Part shown: one piece after another, positions 27,201 through 28,294 of the stretch
Layout of the letters: the number at the start of each line of letters is the position of its first letter
Numbering within the stretch: the stretch's first letter is position 1
Assembly (NCBI GenBank): GCA_001579985.1
Contig: LRSR01001530.1
Span: 1-28,294 of the forward strand
Origin: Hypsibius dujardini
Taxonomy: Eukaryota > Tardigrada > Eutardigrada > Parachela > Hypsibiidae
Direction of reading: 5' to 3'
DNA: 28,294 nucleotides
The notes under the pieces: generated by a model
Databases searched by the model: none
What the model was told of the DNA's origin: nothing
Seen by the model: only the letters and a program-made list of their open reading frames with translations
Made by a program: the position numbers and the translations under genes

Positions 27201-28294
27201 CTTGGCGATCGCCGGCTTTCTGGCAGTTATTATTACATCACACAGTCAAATGCCACGATCAGCTTTGTCTGCCAAATAACGTAACACCCAAAATGCAAAT
27301 ATGTAATAACGATTCTCATGGATTGCCGCGTGGGCTCGAGTGGCCTCCCCAAAAGAACAGTTGGTTATTTCGTTATACGGCAAATACGTAAATGTAAATA
27401 TGAGTGAAATTTGATAAAACATTGACGGCAGTCAACGTAGAAAGAAGACCAAGAGAACCGAGGTGCTAGGCGTGCATTTAATGATTTCTATGCATCAATA
27501 ATGTGGTGGTGAGCCAAAGTTGGAAATTAAGTGCGTCATTATCTAGAAAGGTCTGATTGCATGAATGCCGATTATTTTTCCGTTCAGACTTTTCAGAACC
27601 CTCACAGATCTTTTACACAAGCTCAGCACCTACGTGTGGTGCCAACTTAAAGTTTCTCAATTGAAACATTGCATCAAACCTAAAGCAGTCTACTTTTTTA
27701 TTTCCTATATTAGTTTTTTACAGTATTTACGAAACGATTTTCATCCGTGGGCAAAAATAATGTTCGCCGCGTACCTGTGTGGTTCCAATTTTATACTCAA
27801 TTTTTGTCCATCCCGCGACCAACCCGGTAGCGAACAAAAATCCCCACACCCAGGCCGCGACAATCATCGCCACCGTATGCCGGATTTGCGACCCGGAAGC
27901 CATCACCGAGGACCCCGCGAACCGCAGCGACAGGTACTTGTGGAGGGCGATGTACATGAGCGTGTGCAGGGAGGCCGCGGCGAAGAGCGCGTTGACGAAC
28001 CCGTTCACCTGACAGGCCGTCGCGCCGAGGACCCATCCACCGTTGGCGGCGGTCACCGCGGAGAAGGGGATGGCCACCAGGCCCGTCAGCAGGTCGATTG
28101 AGGCGAGGTTGGCCAGCAGGAGGTTGGTCTGGGTGCGCATGCGTTTGTAGCGCGCGATGATGAGCAGAACGAGGGCGTTGCCGAGGATGCTGAGGACGCT
28201 GAGCAGGGCGAAGGACGTGCCGAGGAACCAGTTGGATGGGGATGTGAAGTAGTAGTAGTCAGGGTGATGGGGATCCTTGTGGTGATCAAGAGCA
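24284..28294 (-). CDS. Class A (rhodopsin-like) G-protein-coupled receptor, 5' end missing
   Basis: Four minus-strand exons (28294-27775, 26573-26244, 25995-25791, 24792-24284) join to 520 aa, open at the right edge where the N-terminal tail continues. All seven membrane segments are present. Landmarks are GN in TM1, LANLASIDLL with Asp2.50 in TM2, the TM3 Cys (ATACQV) pairing with the extracellular-loop Cys at the start of exon 2 (CGPKIPD), FLTCWTPY in TM6 and NPVIY in TM7. The DRY motif at the end of TM3 is HKY, which lacks both the acidic residue and the Arg. The third inner loop is short. A cytoplasmic tail of more than 200 residues carries CFCG, a possible palmitoylation site, then basic, Ser/Thr-rich and polyAsn stretches. 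I cannot assign a ligand; an amine-like or orphan receptor is possible. Coding exons are visibly more GC-rich than the introns. Confidence 0.92.
24845..25040. repeat. AT-rich TTTAGT-type interspersed repeat, copy 3 (GPCR intron)
   Basis: It begins AGGGATGACAAGG and shares TTTTAGTAACTA, TTTTTTTGGCTTAG and TTTGACTAATTTTAGTC words, in order, with 6690-6850. It lies in the intron before the last GPCR exon. Edges are approximate. Confidence 0.4.
25326..25475. repeat. (AATA)n/(TAA)n low-complexity tract in a GPCR intron
   Basis: Interrupted AAATAAAT units are followed by about seven TAA units near 25412-25432 and further AAATAAAT-like sequence. It looks like an ordinary AT-rich simple repeat. Confidence 0.8.
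26574..27774 (-). other. First visible GPCR intron, no further feature recognised
   Basis: This is a 1201-nt intron with a GTACGC donor and TTTTTAG acceptor on the minus strand. Open frames inside it lack recognisable similarity. No inverted-repeat element or RNA gene was seen. Confidence 0.6.

Overview
This is a 28.3 kb piece of an animal (metazoan) nuclear genome. The evidence is protein-coding genes split by GT-AG introns of about 75-1200 nt, a bilaterian-type Bsx/bsh homeobox gene, secreted digestive-type proteases, a class A GPCR and animal-type DNA transposons. Dense (TGTC)n/(CAGA)n microsatellites and many small inverted-repeat elements suggest an invertebrate. The sequence alone does not let me name the phylum. 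All exon structures below were built by hand from splice sites plus reading-frame continuity and have no transcript support.

Layout, left to right. (1) 97-220: a degenerate 24-25 bp minisatellite. (2) 1047-4535 (+): an eight-exon secreted cathepsin-B-like cysteine protease with a long C-terminal extension. (3) 5219-6125: a CAGA/CA microsatellite next to a 768 bp mariner-like inverted-repeat element. (4) 7757-10695 (+): Bsx, five exons, one of them a 15-nt microexon. Its introns contain at least two inverted-repeat elements. (5) 11846-19816 (+): three tandem trypsin-like protease genes with identical exon sizes (222/222/447 nt) and a shared upstream module. A 414 bp inverted-repeat element lies between copies 2 and 3. 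(6) 20665-23869: a nearly complete PIF/Harbinger DNA transposon with 18-bp terminal inverted repeats, an open DDE nuclease gene on the minus strand and a broken Myb/SANT-like gene on the plus strand. (7) 24284-28294 (-): a class A GPCR running off the right edge.

How the parts relate. The four protease genes are probably digestive or gland-secreted enzymes. The trypsins form a tandem array that has exchanged sequence: gene 3 carries a 190-nt tract identical to gene 1 inside an otherwise gene-2-like exon. The Bsx and GPCR genes look like unrelated neighbours. No operon-like or multi-gene system is visible. The most striking single observation is the Bsx microexon, which encodes exactly homeodomain residues 50-54. 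Skipping it would be frame-neutral and would remove the DNA-contacting core of the recognition helix.
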